The notes beneath the pieces are model-generated. The model saw only the letters and a list, made by a program, of their open reading frames with translations. It had not been told where the DNA came from and ran no database searches. Below, piece after piece: positions 42,286 through 53,704 of a stretch of 64,000 bases of DNA. This stretch comes from Setomelanomma holmii (lineage: Eukaryota; Ascomycota; Dothideomycetes; Pleosporales; Phaeosphaeriaceae). The first letter of the stretch is position 1, and every line of letters starts with the position of its first letter. The position numbers were made by a program, and so were the translations under genes. The stretch spans positions 280,503-344,502 of the forward strand of contig ML978175.1 of the NCBI GenBank assembly GCA_010015745.1, in the 5' to 3' direction.

Positions 42286-42866
42286 GTAACCTCGTCAGTC
42301 CGCAGTGTACGCCGGGACTATTCGTGCATCCGCAGATGCCAGTCCGCGGTGGAAGACTTTTTGATCGGCGTTTGCTTCGTAAGCCGGGGTAGCGAAGCAC
42401 AAGGCAGCCAGAAGCCCTATGAGTGGCTTTGCGATGCCGCGAATGTATTGATTGCCAGCCTTCCGGGCGCCGCTGCGGAGAGAGAGACGTCGATTGCGCG
42501 GGTGGTTCGACGTGAAGCGACGACAATCAGCGGGTATGGTAGACCGACCAGCCCGACGAGGGGCTATGCTAGCTCCTTGAAGGCGACTGTCTTGGAGGGT
42601 ATGCGGGATAGATATAAATGGGGATTCAAGGTGGTGCTGTGCGGTGGCCGGAGACAGCAGCCGTGAATCGAAGCTGCACTCGCGGCGTAGTGGAGGTAGA
42701 TGTTGGGTTCGTGGTGTCGTTCCGCGTGCTTGGCAGGCGCGCCGTGCGCGCTTGCCAAACGTTTACGGACGCTAGCTCCCCAGAGCTCAATCGACGACAT
42801 CTCCACCACAGCAAGCTTCGCTTCTGCACATCCTCCAGTACATCTCGGCGACACAGAGAAGACACC
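42286..42866. promoter_or_regulatory. Divergent promoter, rom2 / vma11
   Basis: 581 bp between the two start codons. A TATA-like gatataaat lies near 42610-42619, nearer the middle. No other recognised element; short frames here are non-coding. Confidence 0.45.
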
Positions 42867-43744
42867 ATGTCGTCTCAGGGAGACAATCTCGCGCCGGCCT
42901 TTGCGCCGTTCTTTGGCATGGTGAGCACCAAATTCCAGCAGATACCGATGACTTCATCGCTAACAGCAGCAGAGCGGCATCGCCTTCGCAGTGAGTGGTC
43001 ATGGTCCCCGCAGACATCGAGCTAAGACACGAACCGCGAACAGATGATCTTTGGCTGTATGAAAACTTATAAAAACCACGCAAGAGGAAGAAGCTAATCA
43101 ACGGCAGGCACGGGAGCCGCCTATGGCACAGCAAAGGCAGGCATCGGTATTGCCGGTATTGGCACATACAGGCCAGACCTTATCATGAAGGTGTGCATCT
43201 CGACCACTCGAGGGGCGGCCTCGCTGACCGCGGCATAGTCACTCATTCCCATTGTCATGTCCGGTATCCTCGCAGTCTATGCCCTCGTCATCTCTGTGCT
43301 CATCGCGAGCGACATCAAGCCGCCACCGGAGACGAACTACTCGCTGTACGCTGGCTTCTGCCACATGGCCGCTGGATTGTCAGTAGGCCTTTCTGGTCTG
43401 GCTGCGGGTTACGCGATTGGCATTGTGGGAGACGCGGTAGGTTGCCGTAACGGTGCTTCTGTGGGTAGAAACTGACCCTAATAGGGCGTGCGTTCCTTTA
43501 TGCGCCAATCGAGGATTTTCGTCGGCATGGTTCTGATTCTTATTTTCGCTGAAGTGTTGGGTCTCTATGGGTCAGTACCTGCTTCACTTATATGTCCTTG
43601 GCTAGGACTTGGCTTCGCAGACATGCACTGCCAGCATCGCGAGTCGATTCTTTTGTAGCATTCGGGATTGCTATCGATCAAGACAAAGCTAACCTTTCCA
43701 GGCTCATCGTCGCCCTCATTCTTAACACAAGAGCAAGTGGCTGA
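42867..43744 (+). CDS. vma11: V-type ATPase proteolipid subunit c' (Vma11), seven exons with two microexons
   Basis: Exons: join(42867..42920, 42973..42990, 43044..43056, 43108..43190, 43239..43436, 43485..43570, 43702..43744), 164 residues, exactly the yeast Vma11 length. Two exons are tiny: 18 nt (SGIAFA) and 13 nt (MIFG plus one base). With them the protein reads APFFGMSGIAFAMIFGC then TGAAYGTAKAG, as the family requires. GTYRPDLIMKSLIP identifies c' rather than c (Vma3). The proton-carrying glutamate is E145 in LILIFAEVLGLYG. Four membrane helices make a subunit of the Vo rotor in the vacuolar membrane. Introns are 48-53 nt except the last (131 nt, donor GTCAGT). Confidence 0.93.
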
Positions 43745-44930
43745 GCGCCACACACTTTCCGGGATCATGTAAGACTACTTCGTGTATATAGCTGGTGCGA
43801 GCATGGAAGGTATGGGAGTTTGGGGCTCAAGTTTGTCCAGCTGATGCCCGGGCCGAGTACCTGATTGACTACCGCTCTCCGGCCAGCCTCAATGTAGGGC
43901 TTTGTGAAAATTGTATAGGGACGGCAGGGTTGGGCAGCATTCAGTGCGTACAAGAAACATGTAACAAACAAGTTTCGGCAAGTATGCCGGTGGCAGAATC
44001 TTGGTTGACCACTTCAATCTCAAATTCCTGACGTATCCCCGCCTTGAACATGTGGTTCGGCCATGGTCCCTGCACGAGCATATGTACCGCACTAATCCTC
44101 ATCCATGTTGCAGAGCGACTCGGACCTCTATTGCAGAGACTCTGCGCAGCGTACATGTAAATTGGAGCTCTAGGAGTCGAAGCACACCCATCTCAGCAAG
44201 TCAGATATCTCCAGCCCGTCACAAATCTTGATGCGAGTCCGCGGACACGCTCCAGCGCCTCCAGTTGGCCTGCCAGAGATGGTAGCCGCAGTAGATGAAC
44301 CGTGGTTGCGATGCTCCCGGGAGACCGATTTGCGCCGCGCCTGCCATCTGTCAATGCCGTCCAGCTGCAGCTTGTGCCACGCGAACGAAGGTGTTCCATC
44401 CATGCACGACATCGGAAGCTGAACCTCGAGGGGTGTGATTAAGGGTTAATTGCCAGTGCGCACAAGAGCATGCTCACGAAACACCGACTCGAGTAATGGG
44501 CACATGCCTGTTGCGCTCCTCCTGCGTACACAGTAAGCAATCCTCTGACAAGTGAATGGCTGCGCTGCCCGATGGCTGGCCCATCCCGAGCTTCGATACG
44601 ATGGCGCCCGCTCCTAGAGCCGGCCGGCTTTGCTTTGCTGCGCAGGTTCCCCACGCCCGCTGCGTCATCTTCCTAGAATGCGCCTCATGTATGTGACCCC
44701 CGCCAGGCCTCGCGCCAGGCCTTTATACTTGCCAGCCCCTAGATCTGCCGTCCGCCCATGGTTGAATGCTGCGACACGACGGCCGCTCCGCTCTCTCGCA
44801 GGCCGACACCACGTTTGCCTGTGAATACAAACAACAATAGCACCGCCCGCGCTGCCATGCGCTGAATAAGAACCGAATAGAACCCCTCGCTCGCTCCTGC
44901 TTCTCCCGCGCGCACGCCCGACTAAGCACC
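43745..44930. promoter_or_regulatory. Intergenic region and long upstream region of the PKA gene
   Basis: About 1.2 kb with no supported coding frame. The last 150 bases before 44931 are C-rich (ctcgctcgctcctgcttctc), as in a long fungal leader. Several CCCCT/AGGGG pentamers occur (near 44427 and 44884), possible stress-response elements but expected by chance. Confidence 0.4.
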
Positions 44931-46451
44931 ATGGCGACTACTTCCACGATGCGTAACCTGCTTCACCCGATGCAGCACCATCGAGACAAGAAGGAAGGCT
45001 CACAGACGCAGTCGGGCCCCCTGCACGACCGCAACGACTCGGCCATGGATCGCCCGCGCGAAGAAGAGAAGCGCACGCTGGCGCAGTGGGAAGAGCAGAA
45101 ACACACGCTCAGCCCAGACGAGATTGACATTGACCCGGAAAAGAAGGTCGTGGGGCATTCGTCAAAGGTGCTGCGCCAGGAGGACTTTGAGCTGATTAAG
45201 ACGCTCGGAACGGGTGCGCGACATCGGGCCTGATGCGGGAACATCTCGATGCTGACGTTATGTCAGGTACATTTGCACGTGTCTGGCTGGTGCGACTCAA
45301 GGACGCCCAACACGGCGACGAGAACAAGGTGTTTGCGCTCAAGATCCTGCGCAAGGTGGACGGTACAGTCGCTTGACCACGTGTATGCGCCATCACTGAC
45401 CGAGTCCTAGTGATCCGTCTGAAGCAAGTGGAACACGTCCGAAATGAGCGCAATGTCCTCGCCAAGGTTGCAGGACACCCATTCATAACGACCATGGTGG
45501 CCAGCTTCCAGTCGCTAGACTCCTTGTACATGGTGGTACGCAGCTTCGTCATATCTTGGCCGACCACTGACCGGCGCTGACTTGCACAGCTCGACTACTG
45601 CCCTGGCGGCGAGGTTTTCAGCTACCTGCGGAGAGCGCGGCGATTCAATGAGCCTACGTCGCAATTCTACGCAGCCGAGATCGTGCTCATCCTAGAATTT
45701 CTGCACGAACGAGAAGGCATTGCGTACCGAGACTTGAAGCCGGAAAATATCCTCATCGATGCCGAAGGACATCTTAAACTGGTAGACTTTGGCTTCGCGA
45801 AGAAGGTCGAAAACAGTTAGTGGCGGGAATTTCGCGCAGAGGACAAGCTGCTAACACCAGCAGGGGAAACATACACGCTCTGTGGCACACCCGAGTATCT
45901 GGCACCCGAGGTCATAAGAAACACAGGTGGGCAGCATCGTTCCAGAGCGCTAGCTCAGACTGACACGCACAGGCCACGGAACTGCAGTCGATTGGTGGGC
46001 GTTTGGCATTCTAGTCTATGAATTCCTTGTCGGCCAACCACCCTTCTGGGACCAGAACCCCATGAAGATTTACGAGCAGTATGATCTCATTCATCCATGA
46101 TGTCAGACGCAAACATTGACTTTTCACAGAATCGTAGAAGGCAAGGTCCGCTTTCCAAGCGCCATGTCTGCAGACGCCCGCGATCTCATCTCTGGCCTCT
46201 GCACCGTTGACACGTCCAAACGCCTCGGTAACATCAGCGGTGGCGCCGGCCGTGTGAAGTCACATCCGTGGTTCAAGAACATCGACTGGGACCGATTGTA
46301 CAGGCGCGAAGTGAATGGTCCTATTGTGCCGCACCTCCGAGGGCCGGCTGATACCCGGAACTTTGACGAATATGAACCAGAGAGTGAACATCGCGACCCG
46401 TATACGAAGGAGCTGAGTGACAAGTGGGACGAGTCTTTCAAAGATTTCTAG
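44931..46451 (+). CDS. pkaC2: cAMP-dependent protein kinase catalytic subunit, second fungal type (PkaC2/PkaB-like)
   Basis: Seven exons, join(44931..45213, 45267..45362, 45411..45535, 45590..45815, 45864..45926, 45973..46078, 46130..46451), 406 residues; six introns of 46-54 nt, all in phase. AGC kinase motifs: glycine loop GTGTFARVW, FALKIL lysine, catalytic YRDLKPEN (D216), VDFGFAKK (D234), activation-loop Thr248 in ETYTLCGTPEYLAPE, and the C-terminal hydrophobic motif FKDF as the last four residues. The ETYTLCGTPEYLAPEVIRN segment and LCTVDTSKRLGN with GPIVP downstream resemble the second (C2) fungal PKA catalytic subunit rather than the main C1. It phosphorylates targets when cAMP releases the regulatory subunit. 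The short N-terminus (about 80 residues, Gln/Glu-rich) is disordered. Confidence 0.93.
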
Positions 46452-46932
46452 ATCTCATGAGAAATGATCAATGACCTAGGCGGCAGCAGTCTGGAGTTCA
46501 AGCGTAAATAAGCAAAAGAGCGGGACATACAGGAAATGAGGTAGGGATCTCGTGGGACAGTGTCGTCATGAGTGACAGAAACTATGCCTTTCGAAGCCTC
46601 GTGATGGTTTTGCACGAAGCACATGAACGGAGTCTTTGGTGCACCGAGCCCTGCGTGTATTTGCATATACAGGGTCGTAGGGATCGAATACGGCTGCAGA
46701 ATCTTATGCACATCTCGAGTTGTGTCGAGTTGAGCCGCAAACCTGTACATTATTCTTCATGACTATTATTGCTAGTGCTCGTGTTTTCTAGACACTCTTT
46801 TCGTTTCGAAGCGTTGGAGCGATACTGGCATAGCAGTCAGTCATCGCTGGCGCTGTGAGTAAGTCACTTTTGTCAAACAGGCAATTTTATTGGTAAAAAC
46901 TGACATGGTCCAGCCACGTGTTTTATAGTAAC
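46452..46932. other. Convergent intergenic region
   Basis: 3' region of the PKA gene facing a possible minus-strand gene. No coding frame supported. Confidence 0.35.
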
Positions 46933-47514
46933 TTAAGTCTCTTTTACAGATCGCATGCTCCCAAATGCGCCATCAAACGTGCTCGAATTTCTTGTTCTCT
47001 TCCTGCTCTCCACGTCCCCACTTCGTTGCGAAGCTTCGTTGGACACCCCCCTTCGGCCCCATATTGGACCCAGTAATCTCCCTACACTTCCGTAAGACCC
47101 AGTTTCACCCGCGCCCTCCTCCTTCTGCCGATCCCGCAGCATAGCATGTTCCTCCAAGAAACTCGGAAAACTCGTCAGTTCGTCTTGTCGTCTCCCCTCC
47201 CTTTCCTCATTCATCTTGAACCAATGCATACACCGTGCACAGACTGATGGTGCCTGTTGCAGTGCGAGATGATACGTGCCGATGAAGGAGCAATGTGGAC
47301 ATGACAAAAGAACTGGTTCTGTGATATTGTTGGCGTGCAGGGGCTGATTTGGTACGCATGCGAGAACAGCTTCCAGCATCGGCCTGGAGGGCGGAGATGA
47401 CATGGGTGTCGGCGCTGTTGATGAACAGAGTTGAAGAGCGAGGCTGGGTGGTGCTTTCAGCGTTGAGGGCGGTCTGCTTGCTGCGATTATGAGACGTGGG
47501 AGCCGTGGTCGCAT
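46933..47514 (-). CDS. Hypothetical protein with CxxC pairs, 193 residues
   Basis: The frame begins at an ATG and runs to a TAA-free end at 46933. Its middle holds two CxxC pairs (SCPHCSFIGTYH, then VCARCMHWFK) spaced about 20 residues apart, which could bind zinc. The second half is charged (EEREGRRQDELTSF, FLEEHAMLRDRQKEE), and the end is Ser/Arg-rich. The N-terminal 40 residues resemble a basic, Ser-rich targeting sequence. No family is recognised. An upstream exon is possible because an acceptor-like CCTAG precedes the ATG. The paired cysteines favour a real gene but a chance frame cannot be excluded. Confidence 0.4.
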   Translation of the reverse strand: MRPRLPRLIIAASRPPSTLKAPPSLALQLCSSTAPTPMSSPPSRPMLEAVLACVPNQPLHANNITEPVLLSCPHCSFIGTYHLALQQAPSVCARCMHWFKMNEEREGRRQDELTSFPSFLEEHAMLRDRQKEEGAGETGSYGSVGRLLGPIWGRRGVSNEASQRSGDVESRKRTRNSSTFDGAFGSMRSVKET

Positions 47515-49713
47515 ACTAGGTGATTTGGTTGGAGCAACCCGTTGTTCTGGTCAAAACGAATAGTGCGTGGTAACGCGGAGGAGGGCGGCGATAATGGCGA
47601 TACTGATGGAGGATTTGGCTTATGGGACATAGTGAAAAGACGCATTTTGATATTTCTGGAATCTGGGTGGCTTAGTGACAAGAGTGAGCTTGAATAATGG
47701 TGGTGCTGTGAATATGATCGAAGTCATCAAATCTGAGCTACGGTAGCCAGCAGTCTTCAAGGGTGGACAGCTATGAGAGCTGAGAACGACGCGAAGACAG
47801 AGATACGTAGACCTGATAAGGACTAAACGACCAACTCACTAACACGACTTGACGGTAGAGTTGCCAGCATCTACTAGCTCATGAGATAGGCAACATGCTG
47901 ACGTACACCTTTGTGATCGTGGATTTTAGGTTGTGAGTTTGTCTCCTAGAATTACGTGTACCACATCACTTTTGTGCTATTCTCCCGTAATCTGCAGTAC
48001 GGTGAGATGTTCAAAGGCGGCCACTTGTCAGTCCCATAGATTGACAAGTGACTCCATGTCTAGACCAGACGGTGTGACCAAAACGTGCAGCTCTGCGCTA
48101 TCGAAGCACTTGGGAAGTGAGGATATCATCAAAGTGATCTCGAAATGTCGTAACAGGATGTGAGAAGTGTGAGCACGCCCAGTCGCTGAGTGAGTGGTAA
48201 ACAGGCAATGCCAAAAGCGACAGATACCGTTCAGATACCCCATCCAGGGGACGCATAAAGGTGAAAGTTGATTACCTGGACATGGAGACTTTTGAGATCA
48301 TGGCGAAGTAGACTTTGCCGTGGAAAGAAGTGCGTGACTATTTTCCGACACACCAAATATATCGCTTTCTTGCACATTGGTGAGCCGTGAAATCCAGGTA
48401 TCATATAAAGGGCTATCGAGGTGGACGTCCGGATTGAGGAAAGGATAGGCATGATTTACCGGGTTAGTGGTAAGGTCTTGCAGCAGTGATGTTCGGTCAA
48501 CACATCAAAATCGCAGAACAAACGAGGACGATTGAACGCAGACTGATGATAGAAACAATGCCAACAACGTGAATACCCTGACAAGAGCGGATGTCGTTCC
48601 GTGACCTACAGCGTAGATGCCATTGGCTGCGACCGAATCAAGGATATGCAGGCAGCATTGCTCACGAACGAATCGGTCGTTCATGCACAAGGACGTGACA
48701 GGCGCTTGTGCGACTTGGACAGAGAGCCAACAAACCTGATGTCGACCTGCATGAGAAGCATGCACCGCGTTAACGTAACGCTTCGCGTCCACCAAGACAC
48801 CTGGCTGAAGATCTCGCGTAGGGGAGTTCACCCAACTTGGACTCGACAAAGCGCTGGATTACTGAACTCTGTGTGCGAAAAAGGCTTCAAAGTCGTACGT
48901 ACACGTCTGTACAGCATGCGAATGAAGCGGAGGTTCTATCCTATCGGAGCCATGTGTGCCGTAGCTAGAAGTGTGGCGAAGCGATGTGGCGAGAACTGAC
49001 AGGGAACACAACCGGGCTAAGCTGGTGAGCAGGAACTGGCGGAGCCGAATAGGAGAAGGCAGAAGCTAATTCACCTCTAGCAAGCATGAGTTGTTCGCAA
49101 GACGCGCTGGGGAGTCCTGAGCTCGTGCTTACTTCCGATGTCCATGGCAAAGCCGATTGCGAAGTGGTATCAAGTGAAACAGACACTTCCACCACCGACA
49201 GGCCGTAGCGGCAGTGAAACAAGTTGTTGCAGGCTGTATGAGCACTAGAAAGTGCATGATGGCGGCAGGGATCAGATGCTAGGCGCGCGGCGAGATGCAG
49301 TGAATATACCTGTATCGTGGAGGTGGATGGTTTAGGAGAAGCGAAAGGACCTCATTTAGTCACCCGCTCCGCGCAACCTGGTCTACTGAACGTGCAGGGC
49401 ACATGCCATGTCGAAAGGCCAACACCGACGTGTTTTTCTTTTTACGTCTGTTTGACCACCATTGACTTATACGCTCCTTTCCTGTATTTGTGATTCTCGC
49501 TACTTTCCCTTGCACGCTCGCGTCACAATTCGCAAAGACGACTATCGGATAGTCGTTGGCATCGCCGATACAGCTGCAAAAAGCGCCCATAGCTCCAAGC
49601 CTGCACGCACGCCTGACCCAACCCCATTGCCCATCTCTCGCCCGCTTTCCCATTGCACGACCTCGCTGCACGCTGCTCTCCTGGATGACCGCCGCCGTTG
49701 TTGTGCGCTCATC
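47515..49713. other. Long gene-free stretch upstream of ssk1
   Basis: About 2.2 kb. Frames of up to 132 codons (for example 48601-48999) lack motifs and compete with others on both strands. The stretch 49462-49713 is open in the ssk1 frame but is most likely leader. No repeat or RNA gene is recognised. Long upstream regions are common for signalling genes. Confidence 0.4.
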
Positions 49714-52092
49714 ATGAGCAACATCAAGACGCGTATCGCACACGCCCGGTCCAAGTTTCTCCGAAGAAGCAGCGCAACTTCGACGACAACGCGCTCCATC
49801 GCCTCGTCTGGCAGCGACCGCCATGTGAAGCCGGCCAGCACCCTGCGCAAGTCCATCAGCCTGTCCAAGCTGCCCGAAGCGTCGAGCGCCGACGTCGAAG
49901 ACGAGCGGTTGGTGATGTCGGAGGTGCTGGGGACCGCGAGAAGCCCTGCCGAGGGCTCGTCGACTTCGCGCGACCGGCGGTACTCGCGAACATCTGGCAC
50001 CACAGCTTCAAGCATCCCCATCCCACCCACGCTTGCTGCACGCGGGCCCTCTGCAGACATTCCCACCGTGTGCCCGGCCGTCACGCTCGAGGAACCGACG
50101 CCTATCCATCCTGACGTCGTGCAGCCCGCCCAGCTAGTGCCGGAGCGGTCGGTATCGCAAGCATCTTCTGCAGCGCCCACAGAAGCCAGCTCCCGCGCTT
50201 CAGACGCTCCGCACAACTCGTCCAAGTCATCGTCCCCAGGGGTCATCCGCCGCCAATCAGTCGTCGCCAACACGGATGCAAAGATCATCAAGACGCTGCT
50301 GGCTCCCGAGAACCCCCAGCAGCCTGCCGCCGCTCAACCGCCGCCTGCGACCGACTACTTTGGTGGAGCAGCTCCTGCACACTTCAGCGCCGCCATGCTG
50401 CACCGCAAGATTTGGGTGAAGCGGCCCAATGCCTCGGCCACCATGGTGCAGATCCGCGAGGACGACATGGTCGACGACGTGCGCGACATGATTCTGAAAA
50501 AGTACGCCAACTCGCTGGGCCGCAGCTTCGACGCTCCCGACGTGACGCTGCGCATCGTCCCGCGTGATACAGCCAAGGGCGAGGGCAGGACGTTGGGACC
50601 CGAGGAGGACATGTGCAGGACACTCGACGCCTACTTTCCCGGCGGTCAGACGGTAACCGATGCCCTTGTCATAGACGTGCCTCAGAGACGTATGACGCCA
50701 AAGCCCTCTCCCCGCGTGCCTGCCAGCTACGACCACCATGACGATAACCGCTACCACCAGACGGAATACTTCCCGCCCATGCCCGTCATCAATCCCTCTC
50801 CCGCAGCCATGGGCGAGGCTCGCATTCCCCTGCCGCATGCTCCACACTCAATTGCCGTGCTCAACACAGGCCAGCTCCCCGCGCTGCCGTCTCCTGGCGG
50901 CAGATCGAGAGGACTGCACCAGGCCCGTCCCAAGTACCCGAGACATAACACTGCCTCACCCACCACCTTGGCAGGCGGCATCCCTTCTTCCGCCACGAGC
51001 GCCCGTCCCCCGAATCGACCGCGCCACGACTCTTCTGCGTCAGAGACAAAACACTCGGCCACGTCAAACAACCCGATACCCACCCCGCCCGCATCGACAG
51101 ACCCCAATTCCCGGCAAATATCGAACCCACCTACCCCCCGCGTTGCCTCTCCACAACCCAACAACTCGAGCAAGAAACGGAGAAAGAAGCAGCTGCTGGA
51201 GCCTCCGAGTCTCCCAGCTGGCTTGCTGGATGGATCAGTACCGCCAATCAATGTGCTCATCGTGGAAGACAACATAATCAATCTGCGTGTCTTGGGTGCC
51301 TTTATGCAGCGTCTCAAAGTACGGTGGCAGCGCGCCATGAACGGCAAGGAGGCTGTAACAAAGTGGAAGGCTGGAGGGTTTCACTTGGTGCTCATGGACA
51401 TTCAGCTGCCCGTGATGAACGGACTCGAGGCCACCAAAGAGATTAGGCGATTAGAGCGGGTCAACAGCATCGGCGTGTTTAGCAGTGGGAGCAACGAATC
51501 ACCAAACACCAGACTTAACGAGGACGGAAGTCGTCCAGAGGAGCCGCAAGAGGATGACAGACTGGGCGACAAGAGGCTGTTCAAGAGCCCTGTCATCATT
51601 GTCGCACTCACAGCCAGCTCACTCCAAAGTGACAGGCACGAAGCTCTTGCGGCCGGTTGTAACGACTTCTTGACCAAGGTGAGATCATGGTTTTCCAACA
51701 ACGATTGGCTCTTTACTGACACGATACAATAGCCAGTGAACTTCGTCTGGCTCGAACGCAAGGTCAAAGAATGGGGCTGCATGCAAGCACTTATCGACTT
51801 TGACGGTTGGCGCAGGTGGAAAGACTTTGCCGACAAGTCTGAAACCATGGACTCCAAGTCCAAGATGTCTGCATCATTCTCCAGTGTCGCGCCGGGCAAG
51901 AAGAAGGATACCGGAATCAGCCCAACATTGGCTGCCAATCCACCAGATGGCAGTGGCATGAGCGTCAATGGTATAAAGAAAGAGGAAGAAAAGGAGAAGA
52001 AGAGCAAAAGAAAGAGCGTGGGCGTCGTGCCACCACCGGTCTTGCTAGAAGAGAACGAAGGAACACCTGAGGCGGAGGGCTCTGGAACTTAG
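49714..52092 (+). CDS. ssk1: Ssk1 response regulator of the HOG pathway
   Basis: Two exons, join(49714..51678, 51733..52092), 774 residues; the 54-nt intron (GTGAGA..ATAG) splits the receiver domain exactly after DFLTK and restores KPVNFVWLERKV. The receiver begins PINVLIVEDN (acidic pocket) and has phospho-acceptor D562 in LVLMDIQLPVMNG, with ALTASS and FLTKP as the Thr and Lys signatures. LKVRWQRAMNGKEAV and ALIDFDGWRRWKDF are typical Ssk1 sequence. The N-terminal 500 residues are disordered, Ser/Pro-rich, with a basic start (ARSKFLRRSS). Ssk1 receives phosphate via Ypd1 and, unphosphorylated, activates the Ssk2-type MAPKKK. The frame is open 84 codons further upstream, but the ATG at 49714 fits the family start. 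Confidence 0.95.
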
Positions 52093-52821
52093 TCCATCTC
52101 CATGCTACGAGACAAAAAGCCCCGCTCACCTACCAGTCTCCCGCCATTACCACCGCCATTAACACCGCCATTATCACCGCCATTATCACCGCCATTACCA
52201 CCGCCCACACCTATCACATTCCGACTGTCAAAAGTCCCTTGGCTGTAGATTGACACACTAACTTTTCCTCGACCGCCAGGTCACATTCTGCATAGCATGG
52301 ATTTCATTTATTAGCGTCCTTCAGCGTTATCAAGTTCTAAAGATACGCATCCGCTCACTGCGGGTTCTTTGGGCTGGATGCTATGCGCATACTGTTCGGT
52401 TTGGCCGTAGAAGGCATGTTACATACGTACACGATTTGCATGCGAGGAATCTCTCGCTTAGGTTTTGGCGCTGACGGGAGCATTGAGCGCTCCTCTAAGT
52501 GGGCGTGAGCGGTATATAGGCGTAATGATAATGTCGAAGTCGCTGTCAGCCGGATTCCAATCATGTCCATGTGAATTCTGCTGTGGTATCGACGAACTTC
52601 CCTCGTTTTGACTAATGTCTATGGCTGCAGTGAGATTGTGATAGAACCTAGAGATGGTGCGGAGAAACAAAGGCTAACGACTTCCCACAAGGCGCTACTG
52701 GTACATTGTATAAGTGCTCTGTAGCCACTCATGTTCAGGCCATGTCCACACGATACGACGACTTATCATACGTCGGGACCTTAGCAAACCTTGTTATCCC
52801 TCATAAAAGCAGACAGCAAGC
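52093..52821. other. Intergenic region (ssk1 3' UTR and beyond)
   Basis: Contains the 12-bp minisatellite described separately and no coding frame of note. Confidence 0.4.
52141..52207 (+). repeat. 12-bp minisatellite, five copies
   Basis: Five head-to-tail copies of ccgccattaNca (52141, 52153, 52165, 52177, 52189) plus a partial sixth, 49 bases after the ssk1 stop, so probably in its 3' UTR. Confidence 0.9.
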
Positions 52822-53663
52822 ATGGCCAAAGGCGTCCTGTGGGTCTCATCACGCGTCACGAAGCCAGACAAGCTTACTGCGGACAAGTTCTGCGATTGGT
52901 ACGAAAATGTGAATGTGTCCACTTCATATTCTCGCCAATTCCCGCTGATTGGCTCAGACGCACATTCAAGAAGTTCTCTCCTGGCCAGGTCTGCCCAGCG
53001 CAGTTCGCTATGAAGCCATGCAACCATAGCCTTCGCCGAATACATGGAGTTCCGAGGCTCCATGGCTGGTAAGACTTGACTTGAACAGCCATATTAAACA
53101 TACTAACAGCAGGCCAGACCTTATACGAAATGCGCGACATCGAGTACCGACACAGCGACGATTTCAAAGCGCTAGACGGCCAAACCACGCCATCTAAAGA
53201 CCTTCTAAATTGTGTTTTCAAGAACGCACGATTCGACACTCGTTTCTACGCTGAGGTTCAGAACTTCCAAGGCTCAGGGACAAAACGTGGCCCTGCATAA
53301 TTCGTCATTTCTGCAGCGTTGGAGCCTCCGGCTGAAGTGGCGTCCGATTTCGACAAGTGGTATCGCGAAGAACATCTCGTTGTACTGAATGACGCGCCAG
53401 GTTTTGTGCGCGCGAGGCGATACCAACTCGTCAATGGTACTGCGTTGGACGAGTTTGAGTGGTCGGAGCCTGTTGTGCCGAAGTCTCTCGCGTTGCATGA
53501 GTTCGAGGGTGAAGTGCTGGCGTGGAAGGAGTTGCAGGAGAGCGCGGAGACGGAGTGGACGAAGCGAGTTATGGGCGGTCTGATTAGGAGCGAGATTGGA
53601 TGGTATGTGCTTAAAAGAGAATATGCGGAAAAGGAGTGGAGCAATGTTGGTCTGAAGCAATAA
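52822..53663 (+). pseudogene. Broken EthD-like (dimeric alpha/beta barrel) gene
   Basis: Exon 1 (52822-52908) encodes MAKGVLWVSSRV and FCDWYEN. An intron (52909-52957, GTGAAT..TCAG) leads to THIQEVLSWPGLPSAVRYEA, after which the frame changes near 53020 to TIAFAEYMEFRGSMAG. A second clean intron (53069-53112, branch TACTAAC) is followed by LYEMRDIEYRHSDDFKAL. Then a TAA (53298-53300) interrupts GTKRGPA / FVISAALEPPAEV, in the same frame. The rest (DFDKWYREEHLVVLNDAPGF, a second half-barrel) runs open to 53663. The duplicated WYxxEH-like helices fit the EthD/dimeric barrel family, about 230 residues. Splice sites remain intact, so decay is recent. Two lesions make it a probable pseudogene; sequencing error is an alternative. 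Confidence 0.7.
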
Positions 53664-53704
53664 TGCAAGAGTTTATCAGAGGGCAACATCTGAACAGGGT
53701 CATA

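Noticed and set aside
47487..47681. Minus-strand frame of 64 codons as a first exon of the CxxC protein
   Set aside because: A splice to the 46933-47514 frame would need an unsupported donor; without transcripts it is left out.
48601..48999. Plus-strand frame of 132 codons in the ssk1 upstream region
   Set aside because: No domain, no intron signals that extend it, and a similar-sized frame on the opposite strand.
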